Below, piece after piece: positions 35,721 to 45,826 of a stretch of DNA of 55,374 bases. Each line of letters begins with the position of its first letter. Within the stretch, counting starts at the first letter, position 1. Source of the stretch: Akkermansia muciniphila (GTDB lineage: Bacteria; Verrucomicrobiota; Verrucomicrobiia; Verrucomicrobiales; Akkermansiaceae). The stretch lies in NCBI GenBank assembly GCA_945860285.1, contig CAMAQB010000010.1, forward strand, positions 1-55,374, read 5' to 3'. The translations under genes were made by a program, and so were the position numbers. The notes below the pieces were generated by a model. That model ran no database searches, was not told where the DNA came from, and saw only the letters and a program-made list of their open reading frames with translations.

Positions 35721-38717
35721 ATGAACGAAGGCAGGACAGGTTTGAATGCGGTGGGTGACGAGAAGATGGAGGCGCGCATCGTCGCCTGGGTTCTCGGCCA
35801 GGCATCGACATTCGAAGCAGAGGAGTTGGAGAAATTTTGCGCGGAGTATCCGGAGTGGAACGTGTATCATCGCCGCATGCGGGCCTTGCATGGGCTGTTG
35901 CTGGAGGCGGCTGCTGTGGAGGCATCAGCCGAATGGAAACTGGAGGCCGGGAGGCGTGCGAAACTGGATCAGGTGCTCGGAGCGACACATGTGGAGGGAA
36001 GTCCGGGTGGGGAGAAACGCCAGGGACATGGGACGCTGATGTGGCAACACATCGCCAAGAGCGCGGCGGCCATTTTGCTCATCACGCTGATAGTGGGGCT
36101 GGCGAAGTTTTCGCTTTCCAAGAAAAGCGCTGAGCGCACGTCCCTGGCGGTGGAGGATGCGGAGGGAGAAGGTTACCGGTTGAGACTTCCCGGTCGGGCA
36201 TCGGCAGGTGGCGAGGGCGGTGGAGTGTCTCATAAGATAGAATCTGCTGGGTCCCGCTTTCGAGTCTCCGAGAAGTCTCGCCTGAATCGAGAAATTCTTT
36301 CCAAAACCGAATTGCCGTCGGCGAAAAAAAGTTTGGAGTTGGCCGTGGCCGATGAGTTAGCAGATTCATCACCATTGCCACAGCCTGTGACCTCGCCGCC
36401 GCCCCCGCAGGTACCTGGCAAACCTGAAGCGAGGCCTGCGGTTGAACTTGCTTCGCGTGAATCTGGCCATAAAGAAAATTCGCCGGAAGAGGCCAAAGAC
36501 GATCTTTACAGGTCCAGCTATGCTTTCGAACCGGCAAATGGTCCGGTTGCAACTTCCAACTTCAGATTACCCACCCTCAAATCGGGATCGATCGCACCCG
36601 CAGATGCTGCCGCCAGTGCCGCAGCTCCTTCAAAATCCGAAGTCGCGATGAACAAGGAAATGATCCCGGGCGTCGGCAGCGGGGAAGGGTATGGCGGAGC
36701 AAAGCCGGAAATTTTGGCTGGAAGGAGATCGGGTGATCAACCGCTTACGGAGGGTTTTGGTATCGATAATGGTATTGTTGAAACACCCGCCGCTGACACT
36801 TTTGGCAACAGGATGGGTGGAAGCGATGACTTGGATGAAGACAAAAGCGGGATCGATCTTTTCAAAGATGGTGTGGCAAATGGCAGAGGCGATGTGGCCA
36901 AAGGAAAACCCGCCACAGCGAGCGGTGCCAGTCTCGGGGATTGGAGTGAAAGGCAACCGACCGGCGAGGAGAAGTTAGCGGCGGCAAAGCGCCCGAGTCC
37001 CGGCAATGTTAAGGGGCTATCGCCGGATACTTCGGTCGCGCCCTCAGGCGGCGTGGAAAAACCGGCGGGAGTAGCGGACTTGTCTGACTTCAGAGCCGAC
37101 AAGGCAGCGGGTGCCATCGATGATGTACTTAGAGAAAGGGCGAAACAATCAGAGGACGAGATAATTACGCACTCCGCAAATATGTTGGATACGAGGGATC
37201 AGTTGCCCGTGGGGGGTAAACTTTTCGACGCTGATCAAGATGCTCGTTCTGGTCAGAATGCGGGGGAACTGAAAGCGTTTCAAGAAGAGAAGAAGCAACT
37301 GGAATCACCCCGGGAAGAGGAAGATCGCAAAGAGCAGATTGAAGATTTGCGAAGACAATCCAATGCGGCGATGCCTGCAACTCCGATCTTGCAAAATCAG
37401 GCACCCGAGCTTGCCGCCGCTCTGGAACCCTATTCGACCTTTTCCCTCCGGGTCAGCGATGCCTCGTTCAAACTGGCCCAGGCCGCGATGGCGAAAAACC
37501 AACGTCCCGATCCTGCTTCGGTGAGAGTCGAGGAGTTTTACAACGCCTTCGATTACGGCGACCCGGTTCCCGCCGCCAACGAGCCTGTCGCCTGTGCGTT
37601 GGAACAGTCGGCGCATCCCTTCCTGCCGTCGCGCAATCTGGTTCGCGTCAGCATGCGCACGGCATCGGCGGGCCGCGGCGCGGGACAAGCGCTGCATCTC
37701 ACGGTGCTCATCGACAACTCGGGCTCGATGGGCCGCGAGGACAGGGCCGCCGTGATGGAGAAATCCGTGCAGGAACTCACGACTCTGCTCACCGAAAACG
37801 ACCGGGTGTCGATCATCAGCTTCGCCCGCACCCCGCGATTGGTCGCGGAAAACATTGTCGGCAACAACGCCGAACAAATCCGCACGATTCTAACCCAAAC
37901 TCCCAGCGACGGCGGCACCAATCTGGAGGAGGCGCTGAAACTTTCCACGCAAATCAGCACGCGCAATCAGGCGGCTGGCGCGCAGAATCGGATTCTATTG
38001 ATGACCGACGGCGCGGCCAATCTCGGCGATGCCAATCCCGATCGGCTGGCCGACTCGGTGAAAACGATGCGCCAGGGCGGCCTGGCATTCGACATCATCG
38101 GCATCGGCACCGATGGTTTGAACGACGCGATGTTGCTGGAGCTGGCCCGCAACGGCAATGGCCGCTATTACGTGGTGAACAGCGCCACCGATGCCAAGGA
38201 GAATTTCGCCCGTCAACTCGCCGGTGCCTTCCGCCCCGCTGCCGAAAATGTCAAGGTGCAGGTGCGCTTCAATCCACAACGCGTGGGCAAATACAAACTG
38301 ATCGGCTTTGAAAAAGACCGTCTGAAAACAGAGGATTTCCGCAACGACTCCGTGGACGCCGCCGAACTCGCCGCCGCCGAGGCGGGCAACGCGATCTATC
38401 AGGTCGAGCTGTTGCCCGAAGGCAGCGGCGACATCGGTGAAGTGAGCGTGCGGTTTCGCGACACCGCGACCAAACAAATGGTCGAGAACAAATGGACCAT
38501 GAACTACGATGCCTCGGCACCGGCATTCGATCGTGCGTCGCCGTCGATGCAACTCGCCGGTCTGGCGATGATGACCGCCGACAAACTGAAAGGCGGGCCG
38601 CTGGCGAACATGGTGCGCTTCGGTGAAATGACGGGCACCCGCGACGCCGTGCGCCAACGTTACTCCGGCACCGCCCGCGTGGCGCAGTTGCTGGAGATGA
38701 TTCGCAAGCTCGAGTAA
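35721..38717 (+). CDS. Membrane anti-sigma/YfbK-type vWA fusion protein
   Basis: The 998-residue protein has an N-terminal anti-sigma-like segment (ARIVAWVLGQASTFEAEELE, about 18-65), one membrane helix (about 114-132), a long low-complexity Pro/Ser/Ala linker (about 135-570), and a C-terminal half of the YfbK type. That half has the lead domain (FSLRVSDASFKLAQ, then VRVEEFYNAFDY), a von Willebrand A domain with an intact MIDAS (LIDNSGSMG: Asp665, Ser667, Ser669; later MTDGAAN), and a DUF3520-like tail. The topology puts the anti-sigma part in the cytoplasm and the vWA part outside, so an external signal could release the sigma factor. That mechanism is inference. Confidence 0.85.
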   Translation: MNEGRTGLNAVGDEKMEARIVAWVLGQASTFEAEELEKFCAEYPEWNVYHRRMRALHGLLLEAAAVEASAEWKLEAGRRAKLDQVLGATHVEGSPGGEKRQGHGTLMWQHIAKSAAAILLITLIVGLAKFSLSKKSAERTSLAVEDAEGEGYRLRLPGRASAGGEGGGVSHKIESAGSRFRVSEKSRLNREILSKTELPSAKKSLELAVADELADSSPLPQPVTSPPPPQVPGKPEARPAVELASRESGHKENSPEEAKDDLYRSSYAFEPANGPVATSNFRLPTLKSGSIAPADAAASAAAPSKSEVAMNKEMIPGVGSGEGYGGAKPEILAGRRSGDQPLTEGFGIDNGIVETPAADTFGNRMGGSDDLDEDKSGIDLFKDGVANGRGDVAKGKPATASGASLGDWSERQPTGEEKLAAAKRPSPGNVKGLSPDTSVAPSGGVEKPAGVADLSDFRADKAAGAIDDVLRERAKQSEDEIITHSANMLDTRDQLPVGGKLFDADQDARSGQNAGELKAFQEEKKQLESPREEEDRKEQIEDLRRQSNAAMPATPILQNQAPELAAALEPYSTFSLRVSDASFKLAQAAMAKNQRPDPASVRVEEFYNAFDYGDPVPAANEPVACALEQSAHPFLPSRNLVRVSMRTASAGRGAGQALHLTVLIDNSGSMGREDRAAVMEKSVQELTTLLTENDRVSIISFARTPRLVAENIVGNNAEQIRTILTQTPSDGGTNLEEALKLSTQISTRNQAAGAQNRILLMTDGAANLGDANPDRLADSVKTMRQGGLAFDIIGIGTDGLNDAMLLELARNGNGRYYVVNSATDAKENFARQLAGAFRPAAENVKVQVRFNPQRVGKYKLIGFEKDRLKTEDFRNDSVDAAELAAAEAGNAIYQVELLPEGSGDIGEVSVRFRDTATKQMVENKWTMNYDASAPAFDRASPSMQLAGLAMMTADKLKGGPLANMVRFGEMTGTRDAVRQRYSGTARVAQLLEMIRKLE

Positions 38718-38809
38718 TCATTTGCACAATCGAACCGCTGGTCACCCGCATTTTTACCGATTGTATGAAGAAAAACCGCCCACCTCGCGCCACACTCACC
38801 GCGAACATT

Positions 38810-41800
38810 ATGATGAAAAAATCCATTCTCCTGCTTCTCGCCGTCGTCATGGCTGCGGCTCAGGAAGCTCCGACTCCGCAAGCAGCTGTCCCGATAGAAC
38901 CACACCTGCCGGGCATTGGCGAGGGTGTCATGGTTCTCCCGCTTGACATGCATCGCAAGGAAGCGCCGTTTTTTTATTCGGTCACGGCTGATGTCGAGGC
39001 GCATGTGTTTTTTGATCGCATTGAAACGCAAACCACTCTGGAGTTCCAGGTGCATCAGGGCAAGGTGGAAACGCTGGGCGTTGCCCTGTCAGGGGATGGC
39101 CAGGTGATGTCCGCTGCGGGAGAAGGCATGAAGGACTGGTCGATCCGGGTCGATGAGCAGGGGCAGCGGTTTTTTGAAATGCGACCGAACGAAGAGGCTG
39201 CCGTTCGGAAAAATGGGACGATCACTCTTCACTCCGTTTACAAAAAAAATCAAAAGGCCGGGTCGGCCCGCTTGTTGCTTCCTGGCAAGGGTGGTGCTTC
39301 CGGGTTTTCCCTCAAGGTGAAATTGATCAACGAAGGCAATGCCCGGGCCCGGGTTGTCGAAACCGCGGGTCTCTGGCCGGTGGAGGAATCCAAAGGCACC
39401 GAGTTTGTCGGGTTCGATGGCGCGTCGCTGCAACTGGACCTGGCCCACAATGATGCGGGGTTGGCGCTGGAAGATGCCCGTTTGCAGGGCGGATTGGCGG
39501 CGGATGGCAAGAGTGTTTCGTTCCTACTGACCGCGACGGTGCAGTCGAGCAGGGCTGGTGCCGATGAAGTATTGCTCGATGGCGCTGCGGCAATTTCCTC
39601 CGCTACATCAGGCGATGGCTGGCATGTGGACTTGCGGGCGACCAAGGATGGCGGATATTTGTATCACCTTGTAGCCGGGCACAAGGGTGTGATTCCGTTA
39701 GAATTGCATTTCGAGGTACCAGTGACCGAACAGGGCGACTGGCGGAAAATCGACTTCACCATGCCCGCCGGGGTGGTGGTGCCGCTGTGGATGAACGGCC
39801 TCATCGCCACGGTGCAATTTGACAAGCAACTGCCTGTGGTACCTGCGAAAGATGGTGATCAATGGCGGGGTTTTCTGCCTGCCGATGGTCACGCATCGCT
39901 GGCATGGCGCGATGGCAGGGATGTCGCGGATGGTGCTTTGTTTTTTTCCAGTTCGGAAATCAGCGACGTGCGCATCGGCAGCGGCTTGTTGCGGCAGGGT
40001 AGCGCGATCGATTTCCGGATCATGCAGGGCAAGCTCGGCAGCATCGCGCTGGCACTGGATGGTCCAGGAGAAATTCTCTCGGTGCAGGGTGAACATGTCG
40101 TCGGCTGGTCGGTGAAGGAGGATGAGGGCAAACGTACGCTGCAATTGCAATTGAACCGACCGATGGAAGGCAGCGGGCGAATCACCGTGGAGTCCCAGGC
40201 ACCGTTGACAAATTTCCCTTACAAGTCCGCGGTGCTGAGATTGTCGCCGCGGGATTCGATTCGTCACAGCGGTTGGTTGCGCGTCGCCAACGACGGTGCG
40301 GTGAAAATCGAGGTGACCGAAGTCAAGGGTCTGATCCAACTGGCTCCCGAACAATTTCCCGTTAGCTCCCCCAAACTCCGCCAGGCGTTCGTCTATCGAT
40401 TCCCCTCTGCGGATTATTCCTATCAGGTGCTGGCCGACCACGTGCTGCCGGAAACCTCTGTCAATGAACTGACCATTTACGAACTAGCGGAAACCGACCG
40501 CCGGATCATTGCCGATCTCGAATTGGACATCCGCGAGGCGCCCTTGCGCGAGTGGGAGATCGATGTTCCTGCCGACTCCACCGTGGTCTCCGTGACCGGG
40601 GCCGCGGTGGAGGATTATTCCGTTGCCGGCGAAGTGATCAAGGAACGCAAGCGTTTGAAAATCATGTTTCGCGAGGCGGTGCAAAACCGCCAGTTGATCA
40701 GCCTGCGTCTTGAAAAAAACGAAGCGGTCAAGGCAGGTTCGTGGAGTTTGACTCCCTTGCTCTATCCAACGGCGAAGTCGCATCGCGGCTTCATCGGCGT
40801 TGTCACGGCGGCCGGATACCGCATCGTCCCCGGACCGCTTGCCAATCTCGCGGAAGTTCCGCTGTCATTCTTTCCGAAGCAAATACCCGGCCTGCAACAG
40901 ACCTATCGGATCCGCGAGGGGGAATGGAGCGCGAAGATGACGGTGGAGGCCCTGGGACAAAGCATCCAGGCGGATGTGTTTCATCTTTACTCGGTCAAGG
41001 AAGGTGCGGTCTACGGCAGCATTTTGTTCAATTACTTTGTCGTCGGCGCTCCCGCGACCGAGTGGCGCGTGCAGGTGCCGAAAGAGGTCGGCAACATCGA
41101 AATCACCGGTCAGAATGTCGGCCACGAATGGAGTCGCGCCGAAAACGTGCTCATCATTCCGCTGTCGCGTCCACTGCTGGGGGCTGGCACGATGCTGCTC
41201 ACTTTTGAACAACCGATCAAGGCCGTCGGCGGTGAGATTGCCGCAGGGGAAATCCGCCCGCTGAATGTGCAAAGCGAGCGCGGCTATGTGCAGGTCGTAA
41301 GCCCGCTTCAGGTCAATCACGAAGTCAGCGTCATCAAGGGCCAGGTGCTGCCCCTGCAGGCAAACGAGCTGCCGGCCGAATACCGCATGCTTTCGAGCGC
41401 GCCGACACTCGGTGCATGGCAATACACGGCCGCGGAGTTTGGCATCGGCCTGAAATTCAGCTGGTTCAAGACGGGCGAAACGGTCGAACAAGTGGTGGAT
41501 TTCGTCAAGCTATCGAGCCAGGTGTCGCGCGACGGTCAACTGGTCACGGAGGCACGATTTTTCGTGAAATCGAAACGCCACGATGCCCTGCGAATGCGTC
41601 TTCCCGCCGATGCGATTTTGTGGGAAACCAAGGTCAATGGCGAAACGGCGAACCCCCGTCAGGATAATGGCGAGGTGGTAATTCCGCTGCCGCAGAAAAA
41701 CGATCTCAACACCCCGGTCGAAATTTCCCTGCGCTACGGACTGCAAGCCAAGTCCGCCGGGCGCGTGAAGCTGATTGCTCCGGTGTTGTTGGCACCCACG

Positions 41801-44800
41801 GTGATCGGCGAATGGACGGTGGTCGGCGACGAGGGTCGACAGCTGCTCCATCTCGGTGGCACGGTGGAACTGGTCAAGGATGCGAAACAAGCGAACGGCT
41901 TCGAATGGCTGTCGCAGCACACCCTCATTGCATGGATTTTCGCCGCGGTTCTGTTAGCCTCGGTGTTTGTTTTCTGGAAAGGTCGATTCACCTGGCTGGC
42001 GATGAGCGCACTGCTTGCGGTTTCATCGCTGATGGCATGGCAAAGCATCGTCGCGCCGCTCAGCGGACCGACGGCGCTGGCCTATGCGGCTCCAGTTGTG
42101 AAGGCGGGTGCCGTGATGGTCGTGGAGTTGCAGAATTCCTCGAATTTTTTCGCGCGCATGGGATTTGCCGTCTGGCTGGGATTGATTGCCGGCCTGGCAG
42201 CCTGCCTGTTTGGATTGTACAAAAAGGACCGCACCTGGCTGGGCGGCGGGGTGATGGTATTGTGCATCGGCCTGCTCTGCATCCGCGGGGCGGCAAGCGC
42301 GTTTTTCCTTGTCATCGCGCTGAGCATGGCCGTGCTGCTGATGGTGAAATTGATCCGCTCGTGGCCGAAAGCAAAAACGCCGTTGCCACCGATTCCGCCT
42401 GCCGTCGCCGCGCTGCTTCTGTTCGCCGCCCTGTTCACATTGACCGGCACTCCGGTCAGGGCACAGGAAGCGCCCCAACAATTTTCCTGGAAAAAAACCG
42501 CGGACCGCATCGACTTTGATTGTCGGATCGTCGAAGGCAGGTTGCTGGGAACTGTGGAGGTAAGCGTTCGCGCCGAAGCAGGCGACCGCTTTCCGTTTCT
42601 TCAAGCACCCGCCGTGTTGGGCGAGTTCAAGGGTGAAGGGCTGCGGGTACTGCGCGAAAAAGAGGATGATGGCAGGCTTGTGTATCTTTTGCAGGCCGAT
42701 CAAGCAGGCGTGTTCACGGCGAAGGCCCGATTTGAAATGCCGCTCGCCAATCCGCAGCAAGGCTGGCTGCTTCCTTGTGCGGTGGCGAGCATGCGCAGTT
42801 TGAAAATCCGCTGGGACGAGGGAGGCTGGGAACTTTTTTCCCCTGCCGCCGCCCGGACCACGACACTCGCTGGTCTAACGGAAAATGAAAGCGGGGCGTC
42901 GATGGTGCTCAGGCCCGCCGCGATTGTCGAAATGAAAGTGCGCGCTAGGCAGCGCGATGCAAGCGCGGAGAAGTCGGTGTTTTTTGTCGAGGCCTCGCAT
43001 TTGATGATGCCGCTTCCCGGGGTCGTCAATGGCCGCCATGCCTTTCAAATCAGGCCTTCCCAGGGGCGGGTAACGGAGCTGACGATGATGGTGCCGTCAG
43101 GGTTCACCGTGAGCGATGTCGGCGAGGGGCCCACGGGCGAATGGCGCTTTGACCCGGTGAAGTCGGAACTCCATGTCGCGATCGAACCGGCGCAGGTCAG
43201 TGCATTTTCCTTCACGGTGCAAACCCAGCGCGGCACTTCGGCGTTGCCGATGGACATGGACTTGCAGCCGCTGCGGCTTGTGGGCGCGGCTGGTGAGGTC
43301 GGCACGCTGGCACTGGCGTTTGGCGACGATGCCCAACCCGAAAAAGCGGAGATCAAGGGATTGTCGCTGGTGAACCCCGACGATTTCAACAAGAAAATGC
43401 TGCCGCGCGACAAGGATGGCAAGGCTTTGGCGGTTGTGCAGCAGGTTTACCGCTACGGCGGCGGTGAAGCCTCGCTCAAACTCCGCGTCGCTCCGGTTGC
43501 TCCGGAAATGCGAGCGGAATCGTGGCAGGTTCTCTCGTTAGGCGATGACCGCATTCTGCTGGCCGCCGATTTCGCAGTCACCATAACCCGCGCCGGCATT
43601 TTCCGGCTGCTGATGGAGATTCCCGAGGGCATGGAAATCGAAAGCGCGTCCGGCGACTCGCTTGGACACTGGACGGAATCGATGGTCGATGGCAAACGCC
43701 TGATGACACTGCATTTGCGTGGTCGCACGATGGGTCTGCAAAATTTTCACATCACGCTGACTGGTGCGGCGACGGGGGCGAAGCCAAAATGGTCGACGCC
43801 GCGCATCGTGCTGCGCGAAGCGACACGCGAGTCGGGAATCATGACCATCGTGCCGGATGCCGGCATGCGGGTGAATGTGGTGGAACGCAACCATGTTTCC
43901 GCGCTGGACCCGCGCGAACTGGGCACCGCACCGCAGGAGCATGCCAGCGCCGCCTTGAAACCGGGTGCCCTTGCATTCCGGCTTTTGCAAACCGATTGGA
44001 AACTGGAACTTCAGATCGACGAATTGGAACCATGGGTCACCGCCCAGGTGCTGCACGATGTGGTGGTGCGCGAGGGACAGATCAGCACGAAAATCAATCT
44101 GATCTATCGGATCGAAAACGCCGCGATGAAAACAATGCGCGTCCGCATTTCCGGTCTAACGGAAATGAGCAGCGCCACCGTGCGCGCCGCTGGTCCGGCC
44201 GTCGCGGATTTTGTCAAGGTCGCGGACGAAAAGGATCTGTGGGAACTGCGCTTCCAACAAAGCGTTTCCGGAAACACCCAGGTGGACATCGAGTTCCAAC
44301 AACAACTCAAGGACGAGGCGATCGATTCCATCCATCCGGTGAATCTCGAAAACGCGAGACAGGTGGCGTATTTCGTCGCCGTGCGCGCCGGAGGTCGCAT
44401 GGAACTCCTCACCAATGAGGCTTTGCCCGAAGGATGGCTGCGCAGCGACTGGGCCGTTTTGCAATCGGCGCTGCCGAAACTGCGCAATACTCCGGTGCCC
44501 ACGCTGTCCTACAAGGTGGCCGATGCCAAGAATCCGCTGACATTGAAATTCCAGCGTCATCAACTGGCCGACGTGCAGAAGATGCGGGTCACCGAGGGAT
44601 CGTTGACGACCTTGATTTCGTCGAAAGGAGAATCGCTGACAGCGGTCAATCTGCAAATGCAGGTTGCGGAGAAAGGAACCGTGCGGTTGCGTTTGCCCAA
44701 GGCTTCCGCGCTCTACAATGTGCTGGTCAACGATGAGGGGGCCTCGCTGGTGAAGGAAGGTGACGAGTGGTTGTTCTATGTTTTCCCTTCCCCGGACGGC

Positions 44801-45643
44801 AGCAAGCCGGCGAGCTTGCGTTTTGTGTACGCCGCCGATGCCAACAAGCTGGTGCTGGAAGGTCCGTCGCTCAATGTGCCGATGGAAAACCTTACCTGGC
44901 GCGTGCTGATTCCCGAGGGCTGGCGACTGTCAGGTCACGAGGGAGATTTCGATCTCAAGGAAAGTCGAGTTGCGGGTTCGTTCCGTTTGGAAAACTACCA
45001 GGAGTTCGTTAGCAATCGCAAGGAATCGAGTTCGAAGGACGCCGTGGCCCTGCTTGAACAGGCGAATGCATGGATCAACCAGGGTGATCAGGAAAAAGCC
45101 TCGATCGCCCTGGGCAATGCCTCGCGCAACAGCCAGCTTGATGAGGCATCCAATGAGGACGCGCGGGTGCAACTCCGCCAGTTGAAAACCCAGCAGGCGG
45201 TGCTGGGCCTGAACACCCGCCGACAAAGGTTGTTTCTCGACAACAAGGCCGATGCCGTTGGCAATCAGCAGCTCGAACAGGCCGCCAACATCAACCCGGT
45301 CCTGCAAGGCCGTTACAATTATGATCCCAAACAATTCGACCGTTTCACCGAGGGCAACTCGGCGGATGAAAACGCCGCGTTGAAGGCCATCGCGAACCGC
45401 ATTGTCACCCAGCAGCTTGCCGTCGAACCGGTGCCGTCGGGATTGGAAATCGCCGTGCCCAAACGCGGTTCGGTGCTGACGTTCGCCCGCAGCATCCAGG
45501 TCGATGGTGCCAAACCGATGAGGATCGAACTGGATTTGCAACGCAAGGATGCCGACAACCGCACATTGGTCTATGTGATCTGCGCTCTGTTGGGCGTGAT
45601 GATCGCCTGTGGCTTGCGCTCATGGCACATTGCGAAGGTTTGA
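38810..45643 (+). CDS. Giant 2277-residue membrane protein with repeated beta-rich units
   Basis: The start ATG at 38810 is followed by a signal peptide (MMKKSILLLLAVVMAAAQ). A first extracytoplasmic part (about 40-1035) is followed by a cluster of about six membrane helices (1040-1215), a second extracytoplasmic part (1220-2245), and a last membrane helix (LVYVICALLGVMIACGL). Both large parts contain recurring units such as LREWEIDVPADSTVVSVTG, ATEWRVQVPKEVGNIEITG and GTVRLRLPKASALYNVLVN, each about 90-110 residues and probably a beta-sandwich. No enzyme motif is seen. It follows the vWA gene by 92 bp. It may be an envelope scaffold or sensor in the sigma-factor system; the function is unknown. 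Confidence 0.8.
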   Translation: MMKKSILLLLAVVMAAAQEAPTPQAAVPIEPHLPGIGEGVMVLPLDMHRKEAPFFYSVTADVEAHVFFDRIETQTTLEFQVHQGKVETLGVALSGDGQVMSAAGEGMKDWSIRVDEQGQRFFEMRPNEEAAVRKNGTITLHSVYKKNQKAGSARLLLPGKGGASGFSLKVKLINEGNARARVVETAGLWPVEESKGTEFVGFDGASLQLDLAHNDAGLALEDARLQGGLAADGKSVSFLLTATVQSSRAGADEVLLDGAAAISSATSGDGWHVDLRATKDGGYLYHLVAGHKGVIPLELHFEVPVTEQGDWRKIDFTMPAGVVVPLWMNGLIATVQFDKQLPVVPAKDGDQWRGFLPADGHASLAWRDGRDVADGALFFSSSEISDVRIGSGLLRQGSAIDFRIMQGKLGSIALALDGPGEILSVQGEHVVGWSVKEDEGKRTLQLQLNRPMEGSGRITVESQAPLTNFPYKSAVLRLSPRDSIRHSGWLRVANDGAVKIEVTEVKGLIQLAPEQFPVSSPKLRQAFVYRFPSADYSYQVLADHVLPETSVNELTIYELAETDRRIIADLELDIREAPLREWEIDVPADSTVVSVTGAAVEDYSVAGEVIKERKRLKIMFREAVQNRQLISLRLEKNEAVKAGSWSLTPLLYPTAKSHRGFIGVVTAAGYRIVPGPLANLAEVPLSFFPKQIPGLQQTYRIREGEWSAKMTVEALGQSIQADVFHLYSVKEGAVYGSILFNYFVVGAPATEWRVQVPKEVGNIEITGQNVGHEWSRAENVLIIPLSRPLLGAGTMLLTFEQPIKAVGGEIAAGEIRPLNVQSERGYVQVVSPLQVNHEVSVIKGQVLPLQANELPAEYRMLSSAPTLGAWQYTAAEFGIGLKFSWFKTGETVEQVVDFVKLSSQVSRDGQLVTEARFFVKSKRHDALRMRLPADAILWETKVNGETANPRQDNGEVVIPLPQKNDLNTPVEISLRYGLQAKSAGRVKLIAPVLLAPTVIGEWTVVGDEGRQLLHLGGTVELVKDAKQANGFEWLSQHTLIAWIFAAVLLASVFVFWKGRFTWLAMSALLAVSSLMAWQSIVAPLSGPTALAYAAPVVKAGAVMVVELQNSSNFFARMGFAVWLGLIAGLAACLFGLYKKDRTWLGGGVMVLCIGLLCIRGAASAFFLVIALSMAVLLMVKLIRSWPKAKTPLPPIPPAVAALLLFAALFTLTGTPVRAQEAPQQFSWKKTADRIDFDCRIVEGRLLGTVEVSVRAEAGDRFPFLQAPAVLGEFKGEGLRVLREKEDDGRLVYLLQADQAGVFTAKARFEMPLANPQQGWLLPCAVASMRSLKIRWDEGGWELFSPAAARTTTLAGLTENESGASMVLRPAAIVEMKVRARQRDASAEKSVFFVEASHLMMPLPGVVNGRHAFQIRPSQGRVTELTMMVPSGFTVSDVGEGPTGEWRFDPVKSELHVAIEPAQVSAFSFTVQTQRGTSALPMDMDLQPLRLVGAAGEVGTLALAFGDDAQPEKAEIKGLSLVNPDDFNKKMLPRDKDGKALAVVQQVYRYGGGEASLKLRVAPVAPEMRAESWQVLSLGDDRILLAADFAVTITRAGIFRLLMEIPEGMEIESASGDSLGHWTESMVDGKRLMTLHLRGRTMGLQNFHITLTGAATGAKPKWSTPRIVLREATRESGIMTIVPDAGMRVNVVERNHVSALDPRELGTAPQEHASAALKPGALAFRLLQTDWKLELQIDELEPWVTAQVLHDVVVREGQISTKINLIYRIENAAMKTMRVRISGLTEMSSATVRAAGPAVADFVKVADEKDLWELRFQQSVSGNTQVDIEFQQQLKDEAIDSIHPVNLENARQVAYFVAVRAGGRMELLTNEALPEGWLRSDWAVLQSALPKLRNTPVPTLSYKVADAKNPLTLKFQRHQLADVQKMRVTEGSLTTLISSKGESLTAVNLQMQVAEKGTVRLRLPKASALYNVLVNDEGASLVKEGDEWLFYVFPSPDGSKPASLRFVYAADANKLVLEGPSLNVPMENLTWRVLIPEGWRLSGHEGDFDLKESRVAGSFRLENYQEFVSNRKESSSKDAVALLEQANAWINQGDQEKASIALGNASRNSQLDEASNEDARVQLRQLKTQQAVLGLNTRRQRLFLDNKADAVGNQQLEQAANINPVLQGRYNYDPKQFDRFTEGNSADENAALKAIANRIVTQQLAVEPVPSGLEIAVPKRGSVLTFARSIQVDGAKPMRIELDLQRKDADNRTLVYVICALLGVMIACGLRSWHIAKV

Positions 45644-45826
45644 TTTTTTTCACCGGCGCTCATCTAAGCAAATTGGGAATATGCTTGCATATCGGTCCTC
45701 AGTCGGTATCTCTCGCTGGTCGAATTGTTTTCTTGGTTGCCCGTAAAGTGAACAGAATCAACGTTTTGACTCTGTGCGGCGAGCGCACTCGGGCAAGTTG
45801 ACTGGCAACGGACTTGATAGACAGCT

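Noticed and set aside
38726-38764. Stem-loop ACAATCG/CGATTGT between the vWA and giant-protein genes
   Set aside because: Only seven base pairs with a 25-nt loop and no U-tract; too weak to call a terminator.
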